Of a stretch of 64,000 nucleotides of DNA, positions 8,932 to 17,470 are shown piece by piece; positions within the stretch are counted from its first letter, which is position 1, and each line of letters starts with the position of its first letter. Position numbers and translations under genes: made by a program. A model generated the notes under the pieces. That model worked only from the letters and a program-made list of their open reading frames with translations. It was not told the origin of the DNA and made no database searches. The stretch comes from Bacteroidota bacterium (lineage in GTDB: Bacteria; Bacteroidota; Bacteroidia; Chitinophagales; Chitinophagaceae). The stretch spans positions 62,001 to 126,000 of the forward strand of contig JAGWUV010000003.1 of the NCBI GenBank assembly GCA_028875875.1, in the 5' to 3' direction.

Positions 8932-10026
8932 TTAATTTAAGATTTCTATTTTTTGCGTTTGGGGAAGATTGGCATTCCGGATAGCGATGTTTCGTACAGC
9001 CAGAGAAGTAAAGTCCCTGAACGCTGTTTGAGAAACACCATCACCACCGATCATAGCCGGCACGCCGCTATCCCCTCCTTCTCTAATGCCTTGCACCAAT
9101 GGAATTTGGCCAAGGAAAGGCAATTCATATTCTTCTGCCAGTTTCTTGCCACCTTCTTTTCCGAAGATATAATATTTGTTATTCGGTAATTCTTCAGGGG
9201 TGAAGTAAGCCATGTTTTCCACTAATCCAATAATTGGTACATTGATCTGAGCCTGGGCAAACATAGCGATCCCCTTTTTAGCATCTGCCAATGCAACATT
9301 CTGTGGTGTGGTAACAATTACGGCTCCGGTAACAGGAACGGTTTGCATCAATGTTAGGTGAATATCACCGGTTCCGGGAGGCATATCAATCACCAGGTAA
9401 TCAAGTTCGCCCCAATCTACTTCTGTTACAAACTGCCTGATAGCACTGCTGGCCATCGGGCCACGCCAAACCACAGCATTTTTTTCATCTACCAATAATC
9501 CTATGCTCATCAATTTTATGCCGTATTTCTCTAATGGAATGATCATCCCTTTTCCCCCTACTTCATGCATCATTGGCCTTTCGCCCCTCACCCCAAACAT
9601 AATAGGTACGCTTGGACCATAAATATCCGCATCCATCAATCCCACTTTAGCGCCCCCTTCTGCCAGCGCCAGCGCCAGGTTTGCAGATACTGTACTTTTA
9701 CCAACGCCACCTTTTCCACTAACCACTGCAATAATATTCTTCACCCCACTCAACATTTGTTGTGTATCCTTGCGGTTAGTAGATGTATTAGAAGAGAAAT
9801 TAACTTTTACTTTGGCTTCCTTGCTTACCAATAACCTGATCGCATTCTCACAGGCATTGCCAATCATATCTTTCAGCGGACAGGCAGGGGTGGTAAGCAC
9901 TACGGTAAAGCTCACCTTACTCCCATCTATCACTATGTCTTTTACCATGTTGAGCGTTACGAGATCTTTTCCCAGATCTGGCTCCTGCACATTGCTAAGC
10001 GCCTTTAAAATATCTGCTTCTGTCAT
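8932..10026 (-). CDS. mrp: Mrp/NBP35-type Fe-S carrier ATPase, lacking the CxxC motif
   Basis: 364 residues. An N-terminal DUF59/MIP18 domain (about 1-80, with TTPACPLKD) is joined to a ParA-like ATPase domain: deviant Walker A GKGGVGKST at about 104-112, then MDADIYGPSVP, YLVIDMPPGTGD and VTTPQNVALAD. Mrp/ApbC proteins carry and deliver iron-sulfur clusters. In characterised members a CPxC-type motif follows ENMxYF and holds the bridging cluster; here that stretch reads ENMAYFTPEELPNNKYYIFG with no cysteine. The DUF59 Cys is kept. The frame begins at a GTG (10029), but the ATG one codon later is preferred. Monocistronic, with its own promoter and terminator. Confidence 0.94.
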   Translation of the reverse strand: MTEADILKALSNVQEPDLGKDLVTLNMVKDIVIDGSKVSFTVVLTTPACPLKDMIGNACENAIRLLVSKEAKVKVNFSSNTSTNRKDTQQMLSGVKNIIAVVSGKGGVGKSTVSANLALALAEGGAKVGLMDADIYGPSVPIMFGVRGERPMMHEVGGKGMIIPLEKYGIKLMSIGLLVDEKNAVVWRGPMASSAIRQFVTEVDWGELDYLVIDMPPGTGDIHLTLMQTVPVTGAVIVTTPQNVALADAKKGIAMFAQAQINVPIIGLVENMAYFTPEELPNNKYYIFGKEGGKKLAEEYELPFLGQIPLVQGIREGGDSGVPAMIGGDGVSQTAFRDFTSLAVRNIAIRNANLPQTQKIEILN

Positions 10027-10060
10027 CACGAAAGTTTTTGTTAAAAAGAATTTTCCGGCG

Positions 10061-10068
10061 CAAAGTTA
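10061..10068 (-). promoter_or_regulatory. -7 element of mrp promoter
   Basis: TAACTTTG on the minus strand matches the Bacteroidota -7 consensus TAnnTTTG exactly and lies 34 bp before the mrp ATG. No clear -33 TTG is visible at the expected spacing. Confidence 0.45.
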
Positions 10069-10165
10069 ACCATCAGCCACTTTACTTTGTTATGAAATGC
10101 AGAAGATATAACGTGATTTTCGTGAGTATTTATTTGTTACTTTTAAATTCAATTTCTTGGCACTG

Positions 10166-10813
10166 ATGAATAGATCTCTACAATTTCTACTACTAGCTAC
10201 GGCAGTGTTGTTTTCGCAAATGGCCAGGGGACAGCAAACCACTTCCAGGAGAGATTCTGTCATTCAATTATATGGTGTGGTAATGACAGCAGACAGCCTC
10301 AGAGCCGTGCCATCAGCCAGTGTAATTGTTGTGGGTAAAGGAAGGGGAACTATCACAAATAATGATGGGGTGTTCTCTATCGTAGTGTTAAAAGGAGATA
10401 AGATTACCTTTTCATCCGTTGGTTTTAAAGACAAAACCATCGATATCCCCCATAACCTCGCAGAAAACCAGTACAGCGTTATACAGCTTTTAGTAGCAGA
10501 TACCAACTATCTTCCTGCAACCATATTAAAACCAAGGCCTACAAGAGAGCAGTTTGAAAGAGATTTTGCCAATACCCGCATTCCGGATGATGAATACGAG
10601 ATTGCCAGGCAAAATACAGATGAACAGAAACGAAGGGCACTCTTAGCCATATTACCGGCTGATGGCCGCGAAGCTGTAAACAACCAGATACGCCAGCAGG
10701 CCCAGAAATACTATTATGCCGGCCAGCTGCCTCCGCAAAATATTTTTAACCCGCTTGCATGGGCTGAATTTATACAGGCATGGAAGAGAGGCGATTTTAA
10801 GAGTAAGAATTAA
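10166..10813 (+). CDS. Secreted carboxypeptidase-regulatory-like domain protein
   Basis: 215 residues. A signal peptide (NRSLQFLLLATAVLFSQMARG) precedes a beta-sandwich domain of the CarboxypepD_reg-like type (about 30-110: IQLYGVVMTADSLRAVPSAS, GKGRGTITNNDGVFSI, KITFSSVGFKDKTI). The second half is helical, charged and Gln-rich. The domain is the same kind found at the N-terminus of TonB-dependent receptors, here without a receptor barrel, so it may be a periplasmic or surface accessory protein. The frame opens at a TTG (10157); the ATG at 10166 gives a proper signal peptide. Function unknown. The following 240 bp (10814-11053) hold no gene that I can see. Confidence 0.8.
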   Translation: MNRSLQFLLLATAVLFSQMARGQQTTSRRDSVIQLYGVVMTADSLRAVPSASVIVVGKGRGTITNNDGVFSIVVLKGDKITFSSVGFKDKTIDIPHNLAENQYSVIQLLVADTNYLPATILKPRPTREQFERDFANTRIPDDEYEIARQNTDEQKRRALLAILPADGREAVNNQIRQQAQKYYYAGQLPPQNIFNPLAWAEFIQAWKRGDFKSKN

Positions 10814-11053
10814 AAATCCTGACAAATTTTCTGATAAAAAACAGGTATCCTGCGCTTTCTTATAACACAGTTTTGTTAAAATAAAGCCGGGGGAAAAAGG
10901 AGAAAATCAGAGAATAGTACAACAATTACGACGATCATCGTAAAACATTTGTTAAATGGCTTAAAAACAAATCCTGACGATTAAACAGGTTCGTTTATTT
11001 GCAATCGTAAAGGCATACAATTTGAATTATATCATTTTTAAAAAAATAGAACA

Positions 11054-12553
11054 ATGAATCTCAAAAACATTTTAGCCGTTGCGGCCATTAGTGCTTCCAC
11101 TGCCCTATTGAGTGTTTGGGGTTATGGCAAGTACATGCAATCTCAATATGCCGGTATCCAGGAACCTGGTAAACTTCCCGTTAACTATGCAGGTTTTTTC
11201 AATAGCAATAACGCAAGTAATGTGGTTGATTTTACCCAAGCAGCTACTGCTGCTACCCCTGCAGTAGTTCACATTAAAACAAGAACAAAGGCCAAGCAGG
11301 TAAGTAATAATTTGCCCAAACGCAGTAATCCATTTGGTGATTTCTTTGGTGATGATATGTTTGGCGACTTGTTCGGTGGCCCAAGGATGATTCCTGAACA
11401 ACGTGCCAGTGGTAGTGGTGTGATCATCAGTGAAGATGGATACATAGTTACCAATAACCACGTGGTAGATGGTGCCGATGAAATCAATATCACACTTCCT
11501 AACAAAAAAACTTACAAAGCCACTGTGATTGGTACTGATCCCAGCAGCGATCTGGCCGTTGTAAAAATTGATGCAAGAGGATTACCTTATCTTGTTTACG
11601 GTAACAGCGATGATACCAAATTAGGACAATGGGTATTAGCCATTGGCTATCCTTTAAATCTGGATGTTACCGTTACCGCCGGTATCATCAGCGCTAAAGC
11701 AAGAAGCATTAACATTAACGACAGGCAAAGCCAAACGCCTATTGAATCATTCATCCAAACCGATGCTGCCGTTAACCCTGGAAATAGCGGTGGTGCATTG
11801 ATCAATACCAACGGAGAATTAATTGGTATTAATTCTGCCATCGCCTCTCCAACCGGTTCTTATGCAGGCTACTCATATGCTATTCCTGTGAATATTGTAA
11901 AGAAAGTTGTAAGCGATATTATTAAATACGGAACAGTACAAAGAGCTTTCCTCGGTATCAGCTATCCGAAAGAAAATTTAAGTGATGAAGACAAAAAAGC
12001 ACAGGGAATAAAAGATGTGGATGGTGTTTTTGTAATGGATGTAACCGAAGGCGGTGCCGCTAAAGCTGCAGGTGTGAAAAAAGGTGATGTGGTTACGAAG
12101 ATCAATGGGGTGAAAGTAAGCTCTGGTCCTGAAATGGTTGAACAAGTGGCACGTTATAAACCAGGTGATAAAATTTCTTTAACCTACCTGAGAGAGGGCA
12201 AGGAAAGCACCGTAAACATTACCCTAAAAAACAAAGTAGGTAATACGAGCCTGGTTAAAACAGAATCTGCATTGGATAGACTGGGTGCAGACCTCGATAA
12301 TGTTGATAAGAAAACCGCAGCAGCAAATGAAATAGCTGGTGGAGTGGTAGTGAAGAAGATAAAAGATGGTGCTTTGAAAGCTTCCCGTATGCAGGAAGGA
12401 TTTGTAATCACCGCAGTGAATGGTACAGACGTAAGAAGTATTGACGATCTTAAAGAAGCATTGAAAGATGCCAGTGGTACCGTTAAGTTTGATGGTATCT
12501 ACCCGGGCTACACAGAAACATACAGCTACCCTGTTCACCTAGACCAGGAATAA
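11054..12553 (+). CDS. DegP/DegQ (Do) family periplasmic serine protease
   Basis: 499 residues. An N-terminal signal anchor (ILAVAAISASTALLSVWGYG) exports a trypsin-like protease domain with the full triad visible: His136 (TNNHVV), Asp166 (DPSSDLAV) and Ser245 (NPGNSGGAL). Two PDZ domains follow (about 300-395 and 415-490). Such proteases degrade or refold misfolded envelope proteins, often as cages. The Gly/Phe/Asp-rich stretch FGDFFGDDMFGDLFGG at about 94-108 corresponds to the flexible LA-loop region of DegP-like proteins. It is monocistronic and ends at a strong bidirectional terminator. A TTTATTTG element (one mismatch to TAnnTTTG) near 10991 may be its promoter. Confidence 0.95.
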   Translation: MNLKNILAVAAISASTALLSVWGYGKYMQSQYAGIQEPGKLPVNYAGFFNSNNASNVVDFTQAATAATPAVVHIKTRTKAKQVSNNLPKRSNPFGDFFGDDMFGDLFGGPRMIPEQRASGSGVIISEDGYIVTNNHVVDGADEINITLPNKKTYKATVIGTDPSSDLAVVKIDARGLPYLVYGNSDDTKLGQWVLAIGYPLNLDVTVTAGIISAKARSININDRQSQTPIESFIQTDAAVNPGNSGGALINTNGELIGINSAIASPTGSYAGYSYAIPVNIVKKVVSDIIKYGTVQRAFLGISYPKENLSDEDKKAQGIKDVDGVFVMDVTEGGAAKAAGVKKGDVVTKINGVKVSSGPEMVEQVARYKPGDKISLTYLREGKESTVNITLKNKVGNTSLVKTESALDRLGADLDNVDKKTAAANEIAGGVVVKKIKDGALKASRMQEGFVITAVNGTDVRSIDDLKEALKDASGTVKFDGIYPGYTETYSYPVHLDQE

Positions 12554-12566
12554 GGATAAAATAAAT

Positions 12567-12602
12567 AAAAAAATCCTGTTCAGATTTGAACAGGATTTTT
12601 TT
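12567..12602. terminator. Bidirectional terminator between degP-like gene and GH13 gene
   Basis: A 16-bp perfect stem with a 4-nt loop (GATT). The outer arms are A and T runs, so it works in both directions for the two convergent genes. Confidence 0.9.
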
Positions 12603-12625
12603 ATTGTTGATACATTCGGGTAAGT

Positions 12626-13885
12626 TTATCTCTTTTCATACAACAAATAGTCTCCAGCCTGCAATTCAAAAGTTTCTTTCCCGTTGAAATCATAATGTAT
12701 TTTAGAAAATACCCCGGTAAACAAACCATTCACCCACTCATGTTCTACAGTTATCTTTACCCTATCATCAGACGAAAGGTTTAAAATAACCAACAGCACC
12801 TGCTCTCCTTTTCTGCGAACATAAGCCATCAATCCATCATGAGAAGTAGGTAAAATAAAAGTTTCTCCCTGGCTAACGGCAGGGGATTTATGGAGGTGCA
12901 ATAAAGTTGTATAAAAATCCTGCAAAGGCAGCGGCTCCTTCCAATCGATCATATCCTTATCAAAAAATTTCAGTCGCCTGTCTGAAGCGGTTTCCTGTCC
13001 ACTGTAAATCAAAGGCATTCCCGCCCATGTGCAGGTAAACACGGCCATAGCTTTGGCAGCCTGTCCATATTTTTCATATTCAGTACCGTTCCAGCTATTT
13101 TCATCATGGTTAGAAGTGAAAAATAGTTTTTGTGTATCCTTCGGGTATTGCGAATAAGCATGCAGCACATCCATAATATGGTGAACAGAGGCATTACCCT
13201 GGAAAAATTTTTCGGTAACATGCATCCACCACCAGGCATAGGTTGTATCAAAAACATCATGATATTCTACCACCTCACATTCGGCTAGCCAGTATAAAGA
13301 TTTATATCCATCACACTCAAGTCTTGCATCCTGCCAAAAATCAAGTGGTACCAAGTGGGCCATATCGCACCTGAAGCCATCAATATCATATTCCTTCACC
13401 CAAAACAACATCGCCTCGATCATCGCCTTGCGCATCTCTTCATTTTCATAATTCAGGTCTATCACATCCTTCCACCCGTTGCGTTCAATAAAATGGCCAT
13501 CTGCATCACGCATCATCCAATCCGGATGTTCTATCGTCCAATGATGATCCCAACCGGTATGATTCGCCACCCAGTCGATGATCACTTTCATTCCCAATGC
13601 ATGGGCCTCCTTTACCAATTTACCAAAATCTTCCAGTGTACCGAATTCGGGGTTAACAGAGGTATAGGAACTGCATGCATAATAACTACCTAAACTTCCC
13701 TGCCGTTCTTTTTTACTAATAGGTGTTATAGGCATCAGCCACAGGATATCAACCCCCATTTGCTGCAACCTTGGCAAATGCTTTCTAAAGGCAAGAAAAG
13801 TACCTTCAGTTGTATATTGCCTGATATTAACCTCGTAAATATTTGCATGCTGGGCCCATTGAACAATAGGAAAGTTGACTGCCAT
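12626..13885 (-). CDS. GH13 alpha-amylase family glycosidase
   Basis: 419 residues. No signal peptide is seen, so it is probably cytoplasmic. The GH13 regions are present: region I DWVANHT, region II GFRCDMAHLV with the nucleophile Asp, a Glu acid/base candidate in YWLAECE, and region IV FTSNHDENSW with the stabilising Asp. The start region WAQHANIYEVNIRQYTTEGT is typical of small Bacteroidota alpha-amylase family proteins. A short all-beta C-terminal domain ends the protein. The frame extends to a GTG at 13933, but that would abut the divergent permease ATG; the ATG at 13885 leaves 48 bp for two divergent promoters. Substrate presumed alpha-1,4-glucan oligomers. Confidence 0.9.
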   Translation of the reverse strand: MAVNFPIVQWAQHANIYEVNIRQYTTEGTFLAFRKHLPRLQQMGVDILWLMPITPISKKERQGSLGSYYACSSYTSVNPEFGTLEDFGKLVKEAHALGMKVIIDWVANHTGWDHHWTIEHPDWMMRDADGHFIERNGWKDVIDLNYENEEMRKAMIEAMLFWVKEYDIDGFRCDMAHLVPLDFWQDARLECDGYKSLYWLAECEVVEYHDVFDTTYAWWWMHVTEKFFQGNASVHHIMDVLHAYSQYPKDTQKLFFTSNHDENSWNGTEYEKYGQAAKAMAVFTCTWAGMPLIYSGQETASDRRLKFFDKDMIDWKEPLPLQDFYTTLLHLHKSPAVSQGETFILPTSHDGLMAYVRRKGEQVLLVILNLSSDDRVKITVEHEWVNGLFTGVFSKIHYDFNGKETFELQAGDYLLYEKR

Positions 13886-13933
13886 AGTTGATTGCTCTTT
13901 GCAACAAAGAAAAGCCTTATTTTGTAACCGCAC

Positions 13934-15271
13934 ATGAGTGAAATAAAATTAGATAGAAGGATTAGCCTGCTACAGGGAACTGCAATCAACATGACAGACA
14001 TGGTGGGTATTGGCCCATTTGTGGTTTTGAGTGTTGTAGCCGAAATTATGGATGGTCCGTGGTTCTTATACGCCTGGATAGCAGGAGCCATTTTATCATT
14101 CATTGATGGAATGGTATGGAGCCAGTTAGGCGCAACGTATCCGCTGGCCGGAGGCAGCTATAATTTTTTGAAAGAAGGCTATGGCCCGAAGTACGGGAAA
14201 TTGATGAGCTTTCTGTTTGTTTGGCAAACCATGATCCAGGCACCCCTGGTAATTGCCTCTGCAGCCATTGGTTTTGCACAATACACTTGCTACCTGTTTG
14301 ATCTTACAGCGATAGAAAAAAAGTTCGTAAGCGGCAGTGTCGTTATTTTAATTGTGATACTACTGTACCGTAAAATTGAAGCCATTGGTAAAATAAGCGT
14401 GCTGTTATGGATGGGTGTTTTAGTAACGATGGGATGGATCATTTGCGGCGGTTTATGGCAGGGCCATTTTTTAGAACCGGTATTGCATATGAATGATGGC
14501 TTACAAATCAATAGTATTTTCGCTGCTTCTTTAGGATTTGCGAGTGTTAAAACCGTTTATAGTTATCTCGGGTATTACAACGTATGCCACTTAGGCGGCG
14601 AGATCGTGAACCCCCAAAAAAATATTCCCCGCAGTATGTTCATCTCCATTATAGGAATTGCCCTTCTATATTTATTGATGAACATCAGTATTGCCTCTGT
14701 ATTGCCTTTGCAACAAATACAGCACAGCCAGTTTATTGTAAGCGAGTTCATACAAAAGATCGCAGGCAACAGCGCTGCTAAAGTTGCTACCGTTTTAATA
14801 TTATGGGTGGCATTCGCTTCCGTATTCTCTGCTACCTTAGGCTATAGCCGTATTCCGTATGCGGCTGCTACAGACGGATCTTTCTTTTCCGTATTCGCCA
14901 AACTCCACCCTACCAAACATTTTCCTTATGTATCGTTACTGGTATTGGGAAGTGTAGCTTTTGTTTTTAGTTTACTATTTAAGCTGAAAGATGTGATCGA
15001 TGCTATACTTGCCATGCGTATCGTTATACAGTTTATTGGACAGGCAATCGGATTACTGTTATTGGTGAAAAGAAAAGGCAAACAGCATTTTGCATGGAAG
15101 ATGCCTTTCTACCCTATACCTGCTTTACTGGCCATTGGAATATGGACTTTTATATTCTGCTCCACAGGCTATAAAATGATGCTGGGAGGCTTAACGGTGA
15201 TCTGTGCAGGCATCATTGTATATTTTATTAAACAATACCGAACAAGCCTGCAACAGCATGAACACAAATAA
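13934..15271 (+). CDS. APC superfamily amino acid permease
   Basis: 445 residues and about 12 transmembrane segments. The first unwound helix carries the APC motif (NMTDMVGIGPFVVLS), and GATYPLAGGSYNFLKEGYGP is the typical TM3 region. It should import an amino acid or organic cation in symport with protons or by exchange; the substrate cannot be read from sequence. A TTATTTTG element at 13917-13924 (one mismatch to TAnnTTTG) lies only 9 bp before the ATG, giving a very short leader. Divergent from the GH13 gene, with no other linked gene. Confidence 0.9.
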   Translation: MSEIKLDRRISLLQGTAINMTDMVGIGPFVVLSVVAEIMDGPWFLYAWIAGAILSFIDGMVWSQLGATYPLAGGSYNFLKEGYGPKYGKLMSFLFVWQTMIQAPLVIASAAIGFAQYTCYLFDLTAIEKKFVSGSVVILIVILLYRKIEAIGKISVLLWMGVLVTMGWIICGGLWQGHFLEPVLHMNDGLQINSIFAASLGFASVKTVYSYLGYYNVCHLGGEIVNPQKNIPRSMFISIIGIALLYLLMNISIASVLPLQQIQHSQFIVSEFIQKIAGNSAAKVATVLILWVAFASVFSATLGYSRIPYAAATDGSFFSVFAKLHPTKHFPYVSLLVLGSVAFVFSLLFKLKDVIDAILAMRIVIQFIGQAIGLLLLVKRKGKQHFAWKMPFYPIPALLAIGIWTFIFCSTGYKMMLGGLTVICAGIIVYFIKQYRTSLQQHEHK

Positions 15272-15291
15272 CAAACAACATTAAGTGGTGA

Positions 15292-15420
15292 AGCTATTGG
15301 CTGCAAGGTTTGGTTGTAGTATTTGAACCTGTGTTCGAAACGGCAGGCGTAGATGAAGAAAAACAATTTCGCTTACGATTGGAAAAATATCCTGCTGCTG
15401 CTATTAATACTTACAAATAA
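15292..15420 (+). pseudogene. 42-codon open remnant without a start, unidentified
   Basis: After an in-frame TGA at 15289-15291, a 42-codon stretch runs open to TAA at 15418-15420. It encodes a protein-like sequence (such as VVVFEPVFETAGVDEEKQF then RLRLEKYPAAAINTYK) with normal amphipathic composition and no plausible start codon. It sits in an otherwise empty 182-bp gap between convergent transporter genes. It may be the decayed C-terminus of a deleted gene, or chance. I do not recognise the family. Confidence 0.3.
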
Positions 15421-15453
15421 GACCAGATGAAAGCTGTTGTTCCCGGTCTATGA

Positions 15454-17175
15454 TCATCTTGCCATTGGGCGTGTATTGCTAAATAGTTGAATAATCCAAC
15501 CCAGTGCCATAACCAATACGGCGCCTATTACATTCAACCAAAGAAAACCCAATCCAATGATATTGTATTTATCCAGGAAGAAAACACAGATCACCGCCAG
15601 CTCGCTGATCACCGCCGCATAGAACACAGCATTACCTTTTATTTTTTTACAATAGAATGCTACCAGGAATATGCCCAATATCACTCCATAAAACAAGGAT
15701 CCCATGATATTCACCACTTCTATCAAACTACCCATCCCTGCCGAGAACTCGGCCACTACCACAGAAAATATTCCCCACGCTAACGTAAAATATTTTGAAG
15801 CGGTGTATTGCTGTTGGTCGGTTTCAGCCGATTGAATAATTGTTCGGTCTTTTTTGAAACGGAGATAAAAATCGATCATCGTGCAGGAAGCAAGCGAGTT
15901 AAGAGCTGCTGCGATAGATCCCCATGCAGCCAGGAAAATAATAGCAATTAATAACCCTACCAATCCTTTCGGGAGATAATCCACCACGAACCGAAGAAAG
16001 ATATAATTCGTATCATTATCATCACCACCCACGTCGGCAGAAGTGATCAATGATTTATAATGATTTCGCAATTCGGTTCCTTTATCATTCAAAACCTTTA
16101 ACTGCTTTCTAGCACCATCATTATCTTCCTTCCAGTGCTGTAATACCTGCTGCTTTTTCGTATTGATAGAATCATACGCTTTTTCAATAACAAATGCTTT
16201 TTCTCTTTGCTTACTGTGCCACAATTTTTGCTGTTCGGTTTTATTGAAGAAAACAGGTTGCGGCTGAAACTGGTAAAAAGCAAATAATAAAACACCTGTT
16301 AACAAAATAAGGAACTGCATGGGAACTTTAACCAATCCATTCATCAATAATCCCATCTTACCCGCCACAGTGCTCTTTGCTGTAAGGTAGCGGCCCACCT
16401 GCGATTGGTCTGTTCCAAAATAACTCAGTGCCAGGAAAAAACCTCCAATCACACCGCTGATGATATTATACTTATCCTTCCAGTCGAATCCTTTTGGTGT
16501 GATCCCCGTAGTGATCACATTCATTTTCCCTGAACTACCACTGATACGCAAAGCATCCATAAACCCTATACCGCTGGGTAATAAATGTACCACCATATAA
16601 CCTGCCAGTATCATGCCCGAAAAAATAATGATCAGTTGTAATTGTTGCGTATAGGCAACCGCTTTGGCGCCTCCGCTTACGGTATAGATAATCAGTAATC
16701 CTCCCATCACGATATTTGTCCAGAAAATATCCCAGCCCAATAAAGAAGATAGTATAATTGAAGGAGCATAAATACTTACGCCTGTTGATAATCCCCTTGA
16801 TAATAAAAAAAGAAATGAAGTATAGGTTCTTGTTTTGATATCGAATCTTTGTTCGAGGTATTCATAAGCGGTAAACACACGTAGCCTTGCAAATAAGGGT
16901 ACGAAGGTTACGCACAATACCACCATGGCGATGGGTAATCCTAAATAATATTGCACAAAACGCATTCCATCTGTAAAAGCCTGGCCCGGTGCTGATAAAA
17001 AAGTAATGGCACTTGCCTGTGTACCCATGATGCTCAGTAAAATCAGGTACCAGGGCATACTCCTGTTACTTAAGAAGTAGCCTTCTAGGTTCTTGGTAGT
17101 ACGACTTTTATACAAGCCATATGCAATGATACCTGTAAGTGTAACTACCAGTATGATCCAATCGGGCAAGCTCAT
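15454..17175 (-). CDS. Sodium:solute symporter (SSS family) with a large soluble insertion
   Basis: 573 residues and about 13 transmembrane segments of the SSS/SLC5 fold. The N-terminal region SNRSMPWYLILLSIMGTQAS and the TM stretch around SYFGTDQSQVGRYLTAKS are typical. Between helices ending near residue 300 and restarting near 391 there is a charged insertion of about 90 residues, rich in Lys/Glu/Gln and probably coiled coil (NKTEQQKLWHSKQREKAFVI and following). The solute is unknown. It is the last gene of a minus-strand run: M14 peptidase, PIG-L deacetylase, two small membrane proteins, then this symporter 17 bp downstream. The context suggests import of a product released by those secreted enzymes. 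Confidence 0.93.
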   Translation of the reverse strand: MSLPDWIILVVTLTGIIAYGLYKSRTTKNLEGYFLSNRSMPWYLILLSIMGTQASAITFLSAPGQAFTDGMRFVQYYLGLPIAMVVLCVTFVPLFARLRVFTAYEYLEQRFDIKTRTYTSFLFLLSRGLSTGVSIYAPSIILSSLLGWDIFWTNIVMGGLLIIYTVSGGAKAVAYTQQLQLIIIFSGMILAGYMVVHLLPSGIGFMDALRISGSSGKMNVITTGITPKGFDWKDKYNIISGVIGGFFLALSYFGTDQSQVGRYLTAKSTVAGKMGLLMNGLVKVPMQFLILLTGVLLFAFYQFQPQPVFFNKTEQQKLWHSKQREKAFVIEKAYDSINTKKQQVLQHWKEDNDGARKQLKVLNDKGTELRNHYKSLITSADVGGDDNDTNYIFLRFVVDYLPKGLVGLLIAIIFLAAWGSIAAALNSLASCTMIDFYLRFKKDRTIIQSAETDQQQYTASKYFTLAWGIFSVVVAEFSAGMGSLIEVVNIMGSLFYGVILGIFLVAFYCKKIKGNAVFYAAVISELAVICVFFLDKYNIIGLGFLWLNVIGAVLVMALGWIIQLFSNTRPMAR

Positions 17176-17192
17176 ATAAGCACTTGATTAAA

Positions 17193-17321
17193 CTATGAAA
17201 AATACCGGGTAACCAAAGCAAAGAAGATGATCATTAATAACAGTACCACAAGCACTGCTGTATACCAATGCTTCCACGATGAAAAAAAAGGTACCTGATC
17301 ATTCTCTTTCATACAATACAT
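17193..17321 (-). CDS. Small single-helix membrane protein (about 42 aa) upstream of SSS symporter
   Basis: 42 codons if read from the ATG at 17321, which directly follows the TAA of the preceding small gene; a second in-frame ATG at 17312 would give 39 residues (MKENDQVPFFSSWKHWYTAV then a long hydrophobic helix). One transmembrane segment (VLVVLLLMIIFFALV) is followed by a short TRYFS tail. The stop lies 17 bp before the symporter ATG. The tight packing (TAA immediately followed by ATG) suggests translational coupling. It could be a small transporter subunit. I know no named family for it. Confidence 0.6.
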   Translation of the reverse strand: MYCMKENDQVPFFSSWKHWYTAVLVVLLLMIIFFALVTRYFS

Positions 17322-17468
17322 TTATTTAGAGGCCCTGAGCAGTCCGCTTCCCAATAAACCCAGGAACAAACCGATCACAAAACCTTCCTTCACATTTTTA
17401 ATTAAATATCCGATCGCCAGCCCAATCAATATAACTACAACGAACATAATTTTTTTACGGGGGTGCAT
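17322..17468 (-). CDS. Small glycine-rich membrane protein (48 aa)
   Basis: 48 codons, MHPRKKIMFVVVILIGLAIG followed by YLIKNVKEGFVIGLFLGLLG and SGLLRASK. A positively charged N-terminus and two glycine-rich hydrophobic segments suggest a hairpin membrane protein. It starts 2 bp after the stop of the PIG-L gene and its own stop touches the next small ORF, so it fills the operon exactly. The small-residue pattern (GLAIG, GLFLGLLGSG) resembles glycine-zipper helices. No family assigned. Its size makes it easy to miss in automated annotation. Confidence 0.65.
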   Translation of the reverse strand: MHPRKKIMFVVVILIGLAIGYLIKNVKEGFVIGLFLGLLGSGLLRASK

Positions 17469-17470
17469 TG

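Noticed and set aside
10931-10941. ACGATCATCGT palindrome before the DegP-like gene
   Set aside because: Short 5-bp arms with a single central base; occurs easily by chance in a 240-bp gap.
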